In this document: positions 14,493 to 23,325 of the stretch, piece after piece
How the letters are laid out: the number at the start of each line of letters is the position of its first letter
Numbering within the stretch: the first letter of the stretch is position 1
Source: a virus
Virus record (IMG/VR): IMGVR_UViG_3300024252_000016
Location: 1-54,351 of that record
Length of the DNA: 54,351 nt
Direction: 5' to 3' (one strand)
Notes under the pieces: model-generated
The model's input: only the letters and a program-made list of their open reading frames with translations
Database searches by the model: none
Told to the model about the DNA's origin: nothing
Translations under genes and position numbers: made by a program

Positions 14493-16937
14493 ATGGCTAA
14501 TATTACTACTGCCATCTTAATAAAAGATGATGCAATTAATTTCCAGTCATTAAATGATTATTATTACAAGCCTTTAACTGAACTGGGGATACACAAAGAA
14601 CATACTGAAACTTACAAGTTGATTTATGATAACCCTAAAAAAGTCACAGCTAAGGTAGGAAAAGCCTGGTTAGCTAAAATACTAGAGGAACTGCCTACTA
14701 CTATAACTAATTTAGTTATTGCAGATAGCAACTACTACAAATGGGTTACTAAAGCTACTAAGGTATCTAAAAATTATGGTATATCTGTGATGGGGCAGCT
14801 AGAAGGCTATGAAGATTTTAGATGTGTATATGTACCTAATTACAAATCACTATATAAGCAACCAGAAAACCAACAACTAATTGATTTAGGACTGAAAACT
14901 ATATCAGGTTTTGTAAAATCTGCAGTTATCTACACAGAAGAATACTCTGTTGCACTAGATACTGAAAAGGATTTATTAGACAGTTTATATAAATATCCTA
15001 AGCTTACAGTTGACGTTGAAACCACAGGATTAAAGTTAACTGATGCTATTATTACCATCGCTTTTGCGTGGGACAAGCATAATGGTATTGCTATTGATAT
15101 ACGTGAAACAGGATACTGGAATGTTAAAGAATTCCTAGTAAATTACTCAGGTACTCTTATTATGCATAACGCATTATTTGATGCTAAGTTAATGATTAGT
15201 AACTGGTGGATGGAGACTGAAACAGACTATAAAGGAATGCAGCAAGGACTTGATGTATTTGAAACAGTAGATGACACAATGTTGTTAGCTTACTTAGCTA
15301 AGAACTCTACTACTACAGTAGATTTAGGACTTAAAGGCAATTCCATAGAGTACGTGGGAAACTACGCCTTAGATGTCACAGACGCAACTAAGCATGCTCA
15401 GAAAGATTTGTTAAAATACAACTTAATTGATACCTTAGCTACATGGTTTGTCTATGATAAATATGAAGCTCAGATAGATTCTGAAGCTTATGTTGAAATA
15501 TTTCAACCAAGTATTAAGCCTATTCTAAAAATGATGTTAGTGGGATTACCACTAGACCAGGAAGTAGTAGAGTGTGCATACACTCAATTAGATAAAGAAG
15601 AAGCACAGTTAAGGAAATCCTTACAAGCCTCTGATATCGTACAAACAGCTAACCTTTCCTTTCAAGAAGAAGCTATGCATGCTGCTAATGCTAAACTAAA
15701 AACAAAAGTAAAGCCTATTGAAGACTTTATAGAAATTAAATTTAACCCGGGTTCTGGTAAACAAGTAGCAACTATATTGCACACTCACCTAGACCTGCCT
15801 ATTTTAGATAAGACTGATGGAGGAAGCCCTGCTACTGATGCAAAGACTTTAAAAAAACTTATAAATCACACAGATAATCCAGAGGCTGTCACACTGATAG
15901 AATCTATCTTGAAAATATCAGAGATATCTAAGATAACAGGAACATTCCTAAAAGCTTTTAAAGCTGGTGGAGATTTCCTGCATGGTAATCTAAAATTAGG
16001 AGGGACGCAGTCAGGAAGACTATCTAGTAACTCACCTAATCTAACTAACTTACCTGCACAGGGTAAGATGGGAAAACTTATTAAAAGTTGTGTGGTTGCC
16101 CCAGAAGGATTCCTATTTGCTGGTGCTGACTATAATGCTTTAGAGGCACGTATTAATGCTATTGTCTCCCAAGACCCTAATAGAATTAAAATATACACTC
16201 AGGGGTATGACTCACACTGCCTAAACGCATATTCATACTATAAGGCTCAAATGCCTGATATAGACCCTGAAGATGTAGATAGCATAAACTCTATTACAAT
16301 TAAGTATCCAGACCTGAGAAAGGCCTCTAAGGGCCCTACGTTTGCTCTTACCTATGGAGGTACAGCATTTACTTTACATAAGAATGCAGGTATCCCTATG
16401 AGTGAAGCAATAGAGATTGAAAATAGTTATCATAAACTGTATGCAGTATCTGATGAGTTTGCAGAGAAAAACAAACATTTCGCAATTAAGCATGGCTACA
16501 TGGAATGCGCATTTGGTTTACGTATTAACACTCCTATTATCTCTAAATCTATTATGGATAATATAAAAACACCATACCCAGCTGTTGCTGAAGTACGAAG
16601 TGCTAATAATGCTGTAACTCAATCATGGGGGATGCTACTTAATAGAGCTGTGATTGCTACTAATCATAGAATTGAAAAAGCAAATCTATGTGAAGATATA
16701 CTGCCAATCAATATGATTCATGATGCTGCATACTTTTTAGTTAAAAATGACCCTAAAACTATTAAATTTTTAAATGATGTTTTAATTGAAGAAATGGAGT
16801 GGAATAACCACCCATCTATACAGTCTGAAGATATACCTATGCTAAGTGAATTAGATATAGGCAAGTCTTGGGATAAACTAAAAACATTGCCTAATAGAGT
16901 AACGATTAAGCAAATTAAGGAGTTTTTAAATGAGTGA
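14493..16937 (+). CDS. family A DNA polymerase with 3'-5' exonuclease (N4 gp39-like)
   Basis: An 814-aa replicative DNA polymerase. The proofreading domain shows DVETTGL (Asp174, Glu176) and a later HNALFDAKL motif. The polymerase domain shows motif A GADYNALEAR (Asp546), the O-helix Arg609-Lys613-Tyr621 in the expected spacing, and motif C IHDAAY (Asp744). A Tyr at 621 favours normal dideoxy sensitivity rather than a Phe-type enzyme. The length fits the N4 gp39 group. The first about 150 residues are phage-specific. The next small gene starts inside its last codons. Confidence 0.95.
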   Translation: MANITTAILIKDDAINFQSLNDYYYKPLTELGIHKEHTETYKLIYDNPKKVTAKVGKAWLAKILEELPTTITNLVIADSNYYKWVTKATKVSKNYGISVMGQLEGYEDFRCVYVPNYKSLYKQPENQQLIDLGLKTISGFVKSAVIYTEEYSVALDTEKDLLDSLYKYPKLTVDVETTGLKLTDAIITIAFAWDKHNGIAIDIRETGYWNVKEFLVNYSGTLIMHNALFDAKLMISNWWMETETDYKGMQQGLDVFETVDDTMLLAYLAKNSTTTVDLGLKGNSIEYVGNYALDVTDATKHAQKDLLKYNLIDTLATWFVYDKYEAQIDSEAYVEIFQPSIKPILKMMLVGLPLDQEVVECAYTQLDKEEAQLRKSLQASDIVQTANLSFQEEAMHAANAKLKTKVKPIEDFIEIKFNPGSGKQVATILHTHLDLPILDKTDGGSPATDAKTLKKLINHTDNPEAVTLIESILKISEISKITGTFLKAFKAGGDFLHGNLKLGGTQSGRLSSNSPNLTNLPAQGKMGKLIKSCVVAPEGFLFAGADYNALEARINAIVSQDPNRIKIYTQGYDSHCLNAYSYYKAQMPDIDPEDVDSINSITIKYPDLRKASKGPTFALTYGGTAFTLHKNAGIPMSEAIEIENSYHKLYAVSDEFAEKNKHFAIKHGYMECAFGLRINTPIISKSIMDNIKTPYPAVAEVRSANNAVTQSWGMLLNRAVIATNHRIEKANLCEDILPINMIHDAAYFLVKNDPKTIKFLNDVLIEEMEWNNHPSIQSEDIPMLSELDIGKSWDKLKTLPNRVTIKQIKEFLNE

Positions 16938-17124
16938 ATTTTGTTACCCAGATGGGAAAGGTAAAGCTTACTGTGTACGGGCTGAACAAGTATGGGATGA
17001 GGATGTTGGAATTCTTTTAGCGAACGTTACTGAAATAGAGTATCCTATTAAGTTCTGCAAATCTTTTGAGGAGAAGTCTAAAAGTGAAAGTAAAGTTTCA
17101 GGTAGCACCAGTCCCAGCAAGTAG
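16930..17124 (+). CDS. hypothetical protein, 64 aa
   Basis: A 64-aa protein overlapping the polymerase end by eight bases and the RusA start by 41 bases. Two Cys near the N-terminus and a Ser/Lys-rich tail. It is not recognised; the large overlap at the 3' end is unusual but the frame is intact. Confidence 0.55.
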   Translation: MSEFCYPDGKGKAYCVRAEQVWDEDVGILLANVTEIEYPIKFCKSFEEKSKSESKVSGSTSPSK

Positions 17125-17482
17125 GCCTTGTGTATCAAGGTTTTCAACCTATTATAAAGGCCCCTATAAAAAATACATGGATGCTATGAAAATAGCTGTT
17201 AGTGATATACATGTTGTACCTATTGAAGGTAACGTATATGCTAAAGTAGACTTCTTTGTGCCAATGGCACCTTCATGGCTTAAGGCTAAAAAAGAGGAGA
17301 AACTGGGCAAGTTTTGTGATAACAATAAAGATATCGATAATTACTGTAAAGCTATATTAGATTCGCTGAATGGTATATGTTATGTCGATGATAGCCAAGT
17401 TGTAATGATAAGAGCACGTAAGTATTGGACCAATTCAGATAATGGACATACTGCTTGTGAATTCACACCCATACAGGAATAA
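17084..17482 (+). CDS. RusA-type Holliday junction resolvase
   Basis: A 132-aa RusA-family endonuclease. The family signature is clear: NNKDIDNYCKAILDSLNG followed by VDDSQV, which supplies the acidic metal-binding residues. RusA dimers cut Holliday junctions, here probably to resolve branched replication intermediates before packaging. GTG 17084 is preferred because GAGGAG lies just upstream and because the family starts at this point (KVKFQVAPVPASRP). It lies between DNA polymerase and the structured RNA region. Confidence 0.88.
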   Translation: MKVKFQVAPVPASRPCVSRFSTYYKGPYKKYMDAMKIAVSDIHVVPIEGNVYAKVDFFVPMAPSWLKAKKEEKLGKFCDNNKDIDNYCKAILDSLNGICYVDDSQVVMIRARKYWTNSDNGHTACEFTPIQE

Positions 17483-17486
17483 CATT

Positions 17487-17678
17487 ATGTCAGAATTAAC
17501 AAAAGAAGAATTATGCACAGCCCTAGCTGAAGACTATGCAGATAGATCTGCTAAAGGTGGTGCAAATTACGATGCGGCTTATACACATTATTTAGCTAGA
17601 TGCTTAGCTCGTAAAACGGTAGACCTAATGAAACAATACAAAGTACAAGGCTTAAACAGCTCTGGCTTTATATTTTAA
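17487..17678 (+). CDS. hypothetical protein, 63 aa
   Basis: A 63-aa helical protein (ALAEDYADRSAKGGANYDAAYTHYL) starting four bases after RusA. It is not recognised. It is the last gene before the large gene-free structured segment. Confidence 0.6.
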   Translation: MSELTKEELCTALAEDYADRSAKGGANYDAAYTHYLARCLARKTVDLMKQYKVQGLNSSGFIF

Positions 17679-18300
17679 ATGGGGTGTGTAGCTAGTAATA
17701 ACTTGGGAGGGTTTAGCTCTCTTGAGGAGAAGAGCACTAGCTACACGAACGCAAGTTTAACAGAATATATAGCATAGATGAGTACATCATCTGATGTGCA
17801 ACGGTTAATCTCCTGCGCAGTGCATAAGAACGGTAACCAGGGCTATCGTATGTACATGTCCTGACCTAATCGTTGACTTGAGTACATCAGGGAGTTAGCA
17901 GCCCTTTTCTAGGGTCTTGTTCCCTAGTTTTTACTGCTAACTTGATTTCGAAGGCACTACTGCTGTCTTATGTACGCGCAGTAAGCACGTAAAGATAGGG
18001 TTACTTATTCCCTACTCCTTATTATTAGCTAGTCCGAGGGTACTAGTGTGTGAAAACCCTCACCATATTTTATCTTTAACTCTAAGGAGTAAAAGGCAAA
18101 GTTGACTAGCTGGACACTAGAGAAAATGTCCCCAAATTAGTACGATAGATTACTTCAGATGTCCCTTCTAAAGGGAGCATGGTCTAACTTGGCATCGTTA
18201 AGATGTCTAACATGGAGGCTGAGATCTTGGCAAACAAAGACACCCAAGCTAATCAAGTTGAGCACTTGTAAAAATGCTCACCTAATTAAATAACGCCTGA
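17679..18300 (+). ncRNA. candidate large structured noncoding RNA
   Basis: This gene-free stretch of about 620 nt is packed with perfect helices. 17686-17696 pairs with 17736-17746 (11 bp). 17784-17789 pairs with 17792-17797. 17893-17901 pairs with 17934-17942 (9 bp) and encloses CTAGGG/CCCTAG (17909-17914, 17922-17927) followed by five T. Others are 17958-17963 with 17978-17983, and 17996-18000 with 18010-18014. A 9-bp long-range helix joins 18013-18021 to 18083-18091 and encloses a possible pseudoknot (18029-18033/18042-18046 and 18036-18041/18056-18061). Further stems are 18112-18116/18127-18131, 18162-18167/18171-18176 and 18259-18264/18275-18280. GAGTACATCA occurs twice, exactly 100 nt apart. 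It recalls large ornate phage RNAs (GOLLD, ROOL), but I see no match to a known class. Confidence 0.6.
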
Positions 18301-18312
18301 GGAGGTAGAGTA

Positions 18313-18486
18313 GTGCAACAACATAAACACGCAAAACTAATTCACCAGTGGGCCGAAGGTTATAAAATTCAGAAGTTAGCAGTACTATGCTGTGATACTA
18401 AAGTGAAACACTGGGAGGACATGGGAGATACTGCACCTATGTGGTTCGAAGAAGATGAATACAGAGTTAAACCACTTGAGAAGTAA
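18313..18486 (+). CDS. YRIKP-type small phage protein, copy 3
   Basis: A 57-aa protein starting with GTG behind an excellent GGAGGTAG site. It has the common phage module HAKLIHQWAEGYKIQ, a Trp pair, and EYRVKPLEK at the end, the same family as the tandem pair at 10.3-10.9 kb but without the coiled-coil tail. The function is unknown. It is the first gene after the structured RNA candidate. Confidence 0.6.
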   Translation: MQQHKHAKLIHQWAEGYKIQKLAVLCCDTKVKHWEDMGDTAPMWFEEDEYRVKPLEK

Positions 18487-18488
18487 AC

Positions 18489-18593
18489 ATGGAAGTTAAC
18501 TTTGGTACGAAAGACAAACCTCATTGGCGATATGTTCAGCATGTCATGAAAGGCTGTAAGCTACCAACAAGGGAAGCTTCTAAAACTAAATAG
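18489..18593 (+). CDS. hypothetical basic protein, 34 aa
   Basis: A 34-aa basic frame with GAGAAG before its ATG, two bases after the previous stop. The TCC-loop hairpin overlaps its stop codon. It is not recognised; translation is plausible but unproven. Confidence 0.4.
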   Translation: MEVNFGTKDKPHWRYVQHVMKGCKLPTREASKTK

Positions 18594-18610
18594 GTTCTCC
18601 GAACCTTTTT
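18592..18610 (+). promoter_or_regulatory. hairpin AGGTTC-TCC-GAACCT with T run
   Basis: A 6-bp stem with TCC loop like the promoter candidates, but here followed at once by five T, so it could also work as an intrinsic terminator. It separates the 34-aa gene from the nuclease gene at 18639. Confidence 0.45.
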
Positions 18611-18638
18611 GCAACAATTTGAACTGAGGAAAAATTTA

Positions 18639-19619
18639 ATGAGCTTTAAATATACAAACAACAGTAATGTTAGTTTGCCACTAGCTGTGTGGCTAATGTA
18701 CGATGACTATGACTACGATGGAAGGACTAATGTAATTAGTGCCACATCTCTGCTAAAACCAACTAGAGCTCTTGTACTTAAAGCACAAAGCGGAGATTTA
18801 GAAAGTGAAGTAGACCTCGCAGACTTAGTAGCTGCCAGAATGGGATCAGCTATACACGCTAGTGCAGAGAATGCATGGCTAGAACGTGGAAACGTATCTA
18901 AAGCTCTGCGCGCTATGCGCATTTCTAATATGGATAAGATATTTATTATCAATCCTGACAGACCTGTTAAGGACTCAGAGATAGCAGTGTACATAGAACA
19001 ACGTCATGAAACAACAGTAGGTGATTACATCATCTCTGGAAAGTATGACCTTGTATTAGATGGAACTATCTCAGATTATAAAAGTACATCTGTATGGACA
19101 TACATCTATGACTCTAACGCTTTAAAATACACCCAACAGGGAAGTATCTATAAGTGGTTAGCACCTGACAGAATTACAGAAAATACAATCGATATTCAAT
19201 TTATATTCACAGACTGGTCGGGTGCACAAGCTAGACGTGACCCTCAGTACCCACAATCGAGAGTAATCACTAAGTCTTATCCTTTATGGCCAGTAGAACA
19301 GACAGATCACTACATTAAAACTAAATTAAAGGACATCAATAGTCTTTTAGATAAGTCTCAAGAGGAATTGCCTCTATGCACTTCCGAAGAGTTATGGGAG
19401 TCTCAAACTAAATACAAGTATTTCAAAAAACCTAGTGCTATTAGAGCAACTAAGAATTTTGATAGTCTAGAAGAAGCTAATAGACGATTAGCTGATGATG
19501 GAATGGTAGGAGTAATTAAAACAGTACGCGGCGAAGCTAAAGCTTGCCGCTACTGTGAGGTTGCTGGAATATGTAAACAAGCCCAGATGCTGGAAGCATC
19601 TGGACGATTAACGTTATAA
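18639..19619 (+). CDS. RecB/Cas4-like PD-(D/E)XK nuclease (N4 gp42-like)
   Basis: A 326-aa nuclease of the PD-(D/E)XK group. GSAIHASAENAW gives the upstream His motif (near residue 73), GKYDLVLDG with SDYKS gives the catalytic Asp and DxK (about residues 137-149), and the C-terminal CRYCEVAGIC cluster resembles the Cys cluster of Cas4-like enzymes. Position between DNA polymerase and primase matches the N4 gp42 gene. It probably processes DNA ends in replication or recombination, or degrades host DNA. ATG 18639 is chosen for GAGG upstream. Confidence 0.8.
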   Translation: MSFKYTNNSNVSLPLAVWLMYDDYDYDGRTNVISATSLLKPTRALVLKAQSGDLESEVDLADLVAARMGSAIHASAENAWLERGNVSKALRAMRISNMDKIFIINPDRPVKDSEIAVYIEQRHETTVGDYIISGKYDLVLDGTISDYKSTSVWTYIYDSNALKYTQQGSIYKWLAPDRITENTIDIQFIFTDWSGAQARRDPQYPQSRVITKSYPLWPVEQTDHYIKTKLKDINSLLDKSQEELPLCTSEELWESQTKYKYFKKPSAIRATKNFDSLEEANRRLADDGMVGVIKTVRGEAKACRYCEVAGICKQAQMLEASGRLTL

Positions 19620-19629
19620 AGGAGAAGAT

Positions 19630-19935
19630 ATGAAATTAATTAAACAATTAAGTATGCTGTTAGAATCAGCACAAGAGTATTTAAATACTTTAATTACACA
19701 AGATAAAGTGGTAGTTGTAGAGCCTAAAAAGATACAACGCAAGAAAGGAGACTATACTCCCTTAACTACAGAACAGCTGTTGCATTTACAAGATGTATAC
19801 ACAAACAAAAAAGAAGGCATTTCAGGGTATTCCACCCTTGCAGATTATGCTAATGAAGTATTCAACCTGAATAAGACTCATGCAGCTTACTATAAAGCTT
19901 TAGTTAAATTCGAAAAAACACTACACGATAAATAA
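19630..19935 (+). CDS. hypothetical protein, 101 aa, possible HTH
   Basis: A 101-aa basic protein. The second half (LTTEQLLHLQDVYTN ... LADYANEVFNLNKTHAAYYKAL) looks like a helix-turn-helix of the homeodomain or resolvase type. GGAGAAG precedes the ATG. It lies in the replication operon between the nuclease and primase. Confidence 0.6.
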   Translation: MKLIKQLSMLLESAQEYLNTLITQDKVVVVEPKKIQRKKGDYTPLTTEQLLHLQDVYTNKKEGISGYSTLADYANEVFNLNKTHAAYYKALVKFEKTLHDK

Positions 19936-19945
19936 AGGATACTTT

Positions 19946-22078
19946 ATGTCTAATTACTTTAAACTTTCTGAAGATATTGTAGAGATTCTGATTGCTAAAA
20001 CACAATCGCCTAACAAACATTTCTTTAGAATACTTACTGCGTACTATTTAAGTAAGGTTGCATCTATGATGCGAACAAACATCGAAACACAAGACAGAGG
20101 AGTAATTCCGGTTAACTCTTACGCGCTTAATCTAATGCCATCTGGCACAGGTAAAGGTCACTCAACTAATATTATCGAAGAATTAGTTATCAACGAATTC
20201 AAACGTAATTTCCTAGATAATGTATTCCCTAATAGGGCTGCCCTAAACATAGGCAAACTAGCTAGAGCTGAAGCTATTAAGTCTGGTGAAGACGAAGATG
20301 CTTGCAGAGAAAAACTACAAAAAGAGTTTGATAGTGCAGGTGAATTACTATTTAGTTTTGACTCAGGTACTGCACCTGCAACAAAACAAATGCGCCATAA
20401 GTTATTACTAGCTGAAGCAGGCTCTATGAATTTAGAGATGGATGAAGTAGGAAGTAATTTACAAGGCAACTTCGAAATGCTTAATACCTTCTTAGAATTA
20501 TATGATGTAGGTAAAGTAAAACAAAAACTTATTAAAAGTACTTCTGAAAATAAGCGAAACACAGATTTAGATGGGAAAACTCCAACTAATATGATGCTGT
20601 TTGGCACACCTACTAAATTATTAGATGGTGGCAAGGTTGAAGAAGACTTCAAACAGATGCTCGAGACAGGCTACGCTAGAAGACTTATATTTGGTTATGA
20701 ACAACATAGTACCACTTTAACAAAACTAACGCCAGAAGAGCAATTTGATAAGCTTATAGACCCTAATCAAGATGTAATCATCAAGAACATTAGTGAACAC
20801 ATAGGTAAATTAGCTAATTTAGCTAAATTCAACACATTACTACAGATCAACAGAGAAAACACAATCTTATTATTAACTTATAAGACAGTATGTGAAGAGA
20901 AGGCATTCTCTCTTAAAGCCCACCAAGAAGTGGCAAAAGCTGAATTAGCTCATAGATACTACAAAGCGTTGAAGCTAGCAGGAGCATATGCATTCGCAGA
21001 TGGTTCAGTTACTATTGAGCAAAATCACTTAGAAGCTGCTATTAAATTAATCGAAGATTCAGGTGAGCACTTTAATCGCATCATGACAAAGAAAGGTGCG
21101 TATATACGTTTAGCTGAATACATTGCTGACGTAGGCACTGAAATAACCCAAGTAGATTTGGTTGAAGAACTGCCTTTCTATAAAGGGTCAGAGTCACAAA
21201 AGAAAGACTTAATGAACCTAGCTATTGCTTATGGGTATAAAAATAATATTATTATTCGGAAGTCTGAAACAGACGGTATTGACTTCTTCTCAGGAGAGGC
21301 CTTAAAGAAGACTGACCTAAATAAAGTACATGTGGCATACAGTGACCATATGACTGAAGGATACCGTCCAGATACTACTAAATTCACCAAACTGCACCAA
21401 ATGGTGAGTGCGACAGGATTTCACTATACTGCCCACGCGTATACAGATGGACACCGTAAAGGTGAGAATGCAATTCCAGGATTTGATTTAGTAATCTTAG
21501 ATTTAGATGGAACTGTCCAGATGGAAACAGCAGCGCTACTACTAGAGAAGTACACATACATGTTTGCTACTACTAAAAGGCATACTGAATCTAAAAATAG
21601 ATTTAGAATTATCTTACCTCTAAGTCATCACCTAAAATTAAACTCACAGGACTATAGCGCGTTTATGAGTAATGTATTTACGTGGCTTCCTTTTGATGTA
21701 GATAGTCAAACTAAAGATATTGCGCGTAAATGGTTATCCCACGCTGGGAACTATTCATATAATGATGGGAAATTATTAGATGCAACTCTATTTATCCCTC
21801 AGACTAAGAAAGCTAGTGAATACGCTAAATCTGTAGTTGACGCAGGAGCCATATCTAACCTAGAGAGGTGGTTCCTAGCTAATACCGAAATAGGCAATCG
21901 CCAAAGTATGATGTATCGCCTAGGGTGTGTATACATCGAAATAGGAGCTGATATGAGTGAGCTAGATAGTTTAATGGCTGCATTCAATAACAAGCTAAAA
22001 GTACCACTACCTGAAAACGAATTGCGTACACAAGTTAACGCAGCATTACAATCTAAACTAAAACACAAAGGAAACTAA
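19946..22078 (+). CDS. N4 gp43-like primase/ATPase
   Basis: A 710-aa protein in the place of the N4 gp43 primase. The N-terminal part has a nucleotide-binding loop PSGTGKGH (about residues 65-72) with a following DEVGSNL segment, like DUF3987-type ATPases. The region after residue 500 holds an acidic hhhDLDG motif (VILDLDGTV) and a later FRIILPL strand, as in primase-type folds that bind metal. It would make primers at the fork and perhaps act as a helicase-like motor. The two-part reading is my inference; gene size and neighbours agree with the N4 family. Confidence 0.7.
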   Translation: MSNYFKLSEDIVEILIAKTQSPNKHFFRILTAYYLSKVASMMRTNIETQDRGVIPVNSYALNLMPSGTGKGHSTNIIEELVINEFKRNFLDNVFPNRAALNIGKLARAEAIKSGEDEDACREKLQKEFDSAGELLFSFDSGTAPATKQMRHKLLLAEAGSMNLEMDEVGSNLQGNFEMLNTFLELYDVGKVKQKLIKSTSENKRNTDLDGKTPTNMMLFGTPTKLLDGGKVEEDFKQMLETGYARRLIFGYEQHSTTLTKLTPEEQFDKLIDPNQDVIIKNISEHIGKLANLAKFNTLLQINRENTILLLTYKTVCEEKAFSLKAHQEVAKAELAHRYYKALKLAGAYAFADGSVTIEQNHLEAAIKLIEDSGEHFNRIMTKKGAYIRLAEYIADVGTEITQVDLVEELPFYKGSESQKKDLMNLAIAYGYKNNIIIRKSETDGIDFFSGEALKKTDLNKVHVAYSDHMTEGYRPDTTKFTKLHQMVSATGFHYTAHAYTDGHRKGENAIPGFDLVILDLDGTVQMETAALLLEKYTYMFATTKRHTESKNRFRIILPLSHHLKLNSQDYSAFMSNVFTWLPFDVDSQTKDIARKWLSHAGNYSYNDGKLLDATLFIPQTKKASEYAKSVVDAGAISNLERWFLANTEIGNRQSMMYRLGCVYIEIGADMSELDSLMAAFNNKLKVPLPENELRTQVNAALQSKLKHKGN

Positions 22079-22079
22079 C

Positions 22080-22835
22080 ATGAATGATAATCTAGTATTA
22101 GTCTGTGGGAAATCCGCAGCAGGTAAATCTGCAAGTTTGCAGAATATCAAAGACCCAGAAGGCGTATTGTATTTAAATTGTGAAAACAATAAAAAATTAC
22201 CCTTTAAATCTAAATTTATACAGTACACCATTACTGATCCTGACCATGTACCTATGATTATATCTACAGTAGAGTCTGAAGAAGAAATCACGATTGGAGA
22301 CACTCAGTATGAGACTGCAAAGATACACACAATTGTTATCGACAGTCTCACATATCTAATGGATATGTATGAAAGCACTAAAGTGATTAACTCATCTAAC
22401 ACTATGCAGGCATGGGGAGCATATGCTCAATTCATGAAGAATATGATGGCCCAAGACGTAGCTAAGTCAACACGTAATATAATTTTCTTAGCTCATACAT
22501 CAGATGTATACAACGAATCTGAGATGGTCAATGAGACACTAGTTAAAGTTAAAGGTTCTCTGATGAACCAAGGTATTGAAAGCTTTTTCTCTACAGTGAT
22601 TAGCTGTAAGAAGATGCCTCTATCTAAACTAAAACTAGCAGATTCTTCTATGTATTCTGTTAATGATGATGAAGAAATGTTAGGATTTAAGTATGTATAT
22701 CAGGCACGACTAACTAAAGATACTGTTAATGAACGCATGCGTAGCCCAGTTGGTATGTGGACGATTAAAGAAACTTTCATTGATAACAATATTCAACATG
22801 TACTTGATAGACTACATAATTATTACGATGCCTAG
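22080..22835 (+). CDS. RecA-like/Sak4-type ATPase (N4 gp44-like)
   Basis: A 251-aa ATPase with Walker A GKSAAGKSAS (about residues 8-17), Walker B TIVIDSLTYL (about residues 81-90) and a sensor-like FLAHTSD. This is the AAA_24/Sak4 pattern of single-strand annealing recombinases that work with phage SSB. It starts one base after the primase gene, and its end overlaps the next gene. It probably helps recombination-dependent replication. Confidence 0.78.
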   Translation: MNDNLVLVCGKSAAGKSASLQNIKDPEGVLYLNCENNKKLPFKSKFIQYTITDPDHVPMIISTVESEEEITIGDTQYETAKIHTIVIDSLTYLMDMYESTKVINSSNTMQAWGAYAQFMKNMMAQDVAKSTRNIIFLAHTSDVYNESEMVNETLVKVKGSLMNQGIESFFSTVISCKKMPLSKLKLADSSMYSVNDDEEMLGFKYVYQARLTKDTVNERMRSPVGMWTIKETFIDNNIQHVLDRLHNYYDA

Positions 22836-23028
22836 AGCTTTAAACAAAAGCCAGAAGCAAATTCTGAATAGATACAACTACTGTCAGCACGAAAACGAGC
22901 TACCAGTAGATGCGCTTAAACAAGTTATCGAATTAAATAACTATGACGAAGTGTACATGGATGTAACAAGGTATTTATATGATACTTATGTACAACTAAA
23001 TGGTACACCATTCAGGGAATACCCGTGA
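22828..23028 (+). CDS. hypothetical protein, 66 aa
   Basis: A 66-aa protein whose ATG overlaps the end of the ATPase gene by eight bases. It is basic at the start, then acidic and helical (PVDALKQVIELNNYDEVYMDVTRYL). It is not recognised; a partner of the ATPase is possible because of the coupling. Confidence 0.6.
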   Translation: MPRALNKSQKQILNRYNYCQHENELPVDALKQVIELNNYDEVYMDVTRYLYDTYVQLNGTPFREYP

Positions 23029-23166
23029 AGGGGTGTAGGTGTTTCTGCGTTGCGCACGGTTTAACCTTTAGCGGGGGGGCTATAAACTAAACCAATTGCC
23101 GAGTCATTTTTCGGTAGCTTTTACGACTCTATAACTAAAAGCTACCACCTAATTTATGGAGGAGAT
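23029..23166 (+). promoter_or_regulatory. structured leader with alternative hairpins
   Basis: GGTAGCTTTT (23113-23122) pairs perfectly with AAAAGCTACC (23137-23146), ten bases before the GGAGGAG site of the next gene. An upstream CCGA (23099-23102) can instead pair with TCGG (23111-23114), which shares two G with the long stem, so the two hairpins exclude each other. A run of seven G lies near 23072. It may be a regulatory leader. Confidence 0.4.
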
Positions 23167-23325
23167 ATGAGTACAAAATTAATGTTATTAAAAGACTTAG
23201 TAGAAAAGTCATGTAAGAATACCCCTAAGCTAAAGTGTGAACTTATAGCTGTAGTAGGTAAAGATGGTCACAGGATTGAATTTCCTGCTGACATTGAAGT
23301 AATAATCAAATGTGAGAGCAAATAA
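23167..23325 (+). CDS. hypothetical protein, 52 aa
   Basis: A 52-aa protein with a perfect GGAGGAG site. Two Cys in the first half and a beta-rich second half. Its stop overlaps the start of the next gene (TAATG). It is not recognised. Confidence 0.55.
   Translation: MSTKLMLLKDLVEKSCKNTPKLKCELIAVVGKDGHRIEFPADIEVIIKCESK

Noticed and set aside
17679-18300. Group I intron in place of the structured RNA candidate
   Set aside because: The flanking genes are complete on both sides and no split exon or homing endonuclease is present. I could not identify clear P, Q, R and S core elements.
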